A stretch of DNA of 6,173 nucleotides, from the NCBI GenBank assembly GCA_012274205.1, contig JAAOZY010000138.1:1-6173 (forward strand). The letters run 5' to 3'. Origin of the DNA: Betaproteobacteria bacterium. GTDB taxonomy: Bacteria > Pseudomonadota > Gammaproteobacteria > Burkholderiales > SG8-39. This document shows, in pieces, positions 5,912 to 6,173 of this stretch. A model generated the notes under the pieces. That model was not told the origin of the DNA. It did no database searches and saw only the letters and a program-made list of their open reading frames with translations. The stretch's first letter is position 1. Each line of letters opens with the position of its first letter. Both the position numbers and the translations under genes were made by a program.

Positions 5912-6173
5912 TCAGCCGTGGTTCTTCGCCACGAATTCCCAGTTCACCAGGTTCCAGAACGATTCCACGTACTTGGGCCGGGCGTTGCGATAGTCGATGT
6001 AGTAGGCATGCTCCCACACGTCGCAGGTCAGCAGCGGCTTGTCCGCGCCAGTCAGGGGCGTGGCGGCGTTGCTGGTGTTGGCGATGTCGACCGAGCCGTC
6101 GGCCTTCTTCACCAGCCAGGTCCAGCCCGAGCCGAAATTGCCGACGGCCGACTTGGAAAACGCTTTCTTAAAC
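5912..6173 (-). CDS. sodB: Iron superoxide dismutase, C-terminal 87 codons (5' end outside window)
   Basis: Dismutates superoxide to oxygen and hydrogen peroxide in the cytoplasm as a dimer. The open frame enters from the right edge and ends at TGA 5912. It reads FKKAFSKSAVGNFGSGWTWLV, then TSNAATPLTGADKPLLTCD, VWEHAYYIDYRNARPKYVE and FWNLVNWEFVAKNHG. This is colinear with the end of E. coli SodB. The last two metal ligands are present, the Asp and His of CDVWEHAYY; the two N-terminal His ligands lie outside. The string IDYRNARPKY and general similarity favour the iron form, but the residues that best separate iron from manganese enzymes are partly outside, so metal choice is not fully settled. 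It stands upstream of the IHF-like remnant on the same strand. Its peroxide product is the substrate of the catalase at the other end of the window. Confidence 0.95.
   Translation of the reverse strand, partial: FKKAFSKSAVGNFGSGWTWLVKKADGSVDIANTSNAATPLTGADKPLLTCDVWEHAYYIDYRNARPKYVESFWNLVNWEFVAKNHG

Overview
The window looks like a piece of chromosome from a GC-rich proteobacterium, most likely a betaproteobacterium of Burkholderiales type. That placement rests on general protein resemblance: the iron superoxide dismutase C-terminus, the glycine-zipper protein opening MERIIAGRF, and the IHF-beta-like remnant. It is an inference, not a measured taxonomic call. Every gene I can support lies on the minus strand, so transcription runs from high to low coordinates. 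The long plus-strand reading frames are antisense shadows.

In transcription order, from the right edge: (1) the last 87 codons of an iron superoxide dismutase (sodB, 5912-6173, cut by the window edge); (2) a GC-rich inverted repeat just after its stop; (3) a decayed IHF-beta-like gene (5687-5868) without its N-terminal half and with an in-frame TAA; (4) an imperfect 31-bp palindrome (5645-5675); (5) a stand-alone RibD-C/DHFR-like reductase (4677-5576, possibly starting further upstream); (6) 23 nt later, a lipoprotein of the PQQ-type/L-sorbosone dehydrogenase beta-propeller family (3325-4653); (7) a 147-nt gap; (8) a glycine-zipper protein of unknown function (2635-3177); (9) a 66-aa basic protein of unknown function (2412-2612); (10) GTP cyclohydrolase I, folE (1780-2349); (11) an ETHE1-type persulfide dioxygenase (994-1743); (12) the first 312 codons of a clade-2 large-subunit catalase (katE, 1-938, cut by the window edge).

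The theme is oxidative and reactive-sulfur stress: superoxide dismutase and catalase bracket a persulfide dioxygenase, two small conserved proteins that may be stress related, and redox or pterin enzymes. Short gaps suggest transcription units for reductase plus dehydrogenase, for glycine-zipper plus 66-aa protein, and for folE plus persulfide dioxygenase. No recognised terminator separates the genes from 3177 down to 1. I found no CRISPR array, transposase, tRNA, rRNA or phage gene. I see no convincing new multi-gene system. The items most worth a second look are the IHF-beta remnant, the palindrome beside it, and the pair of unknown proteins upstream of folE.
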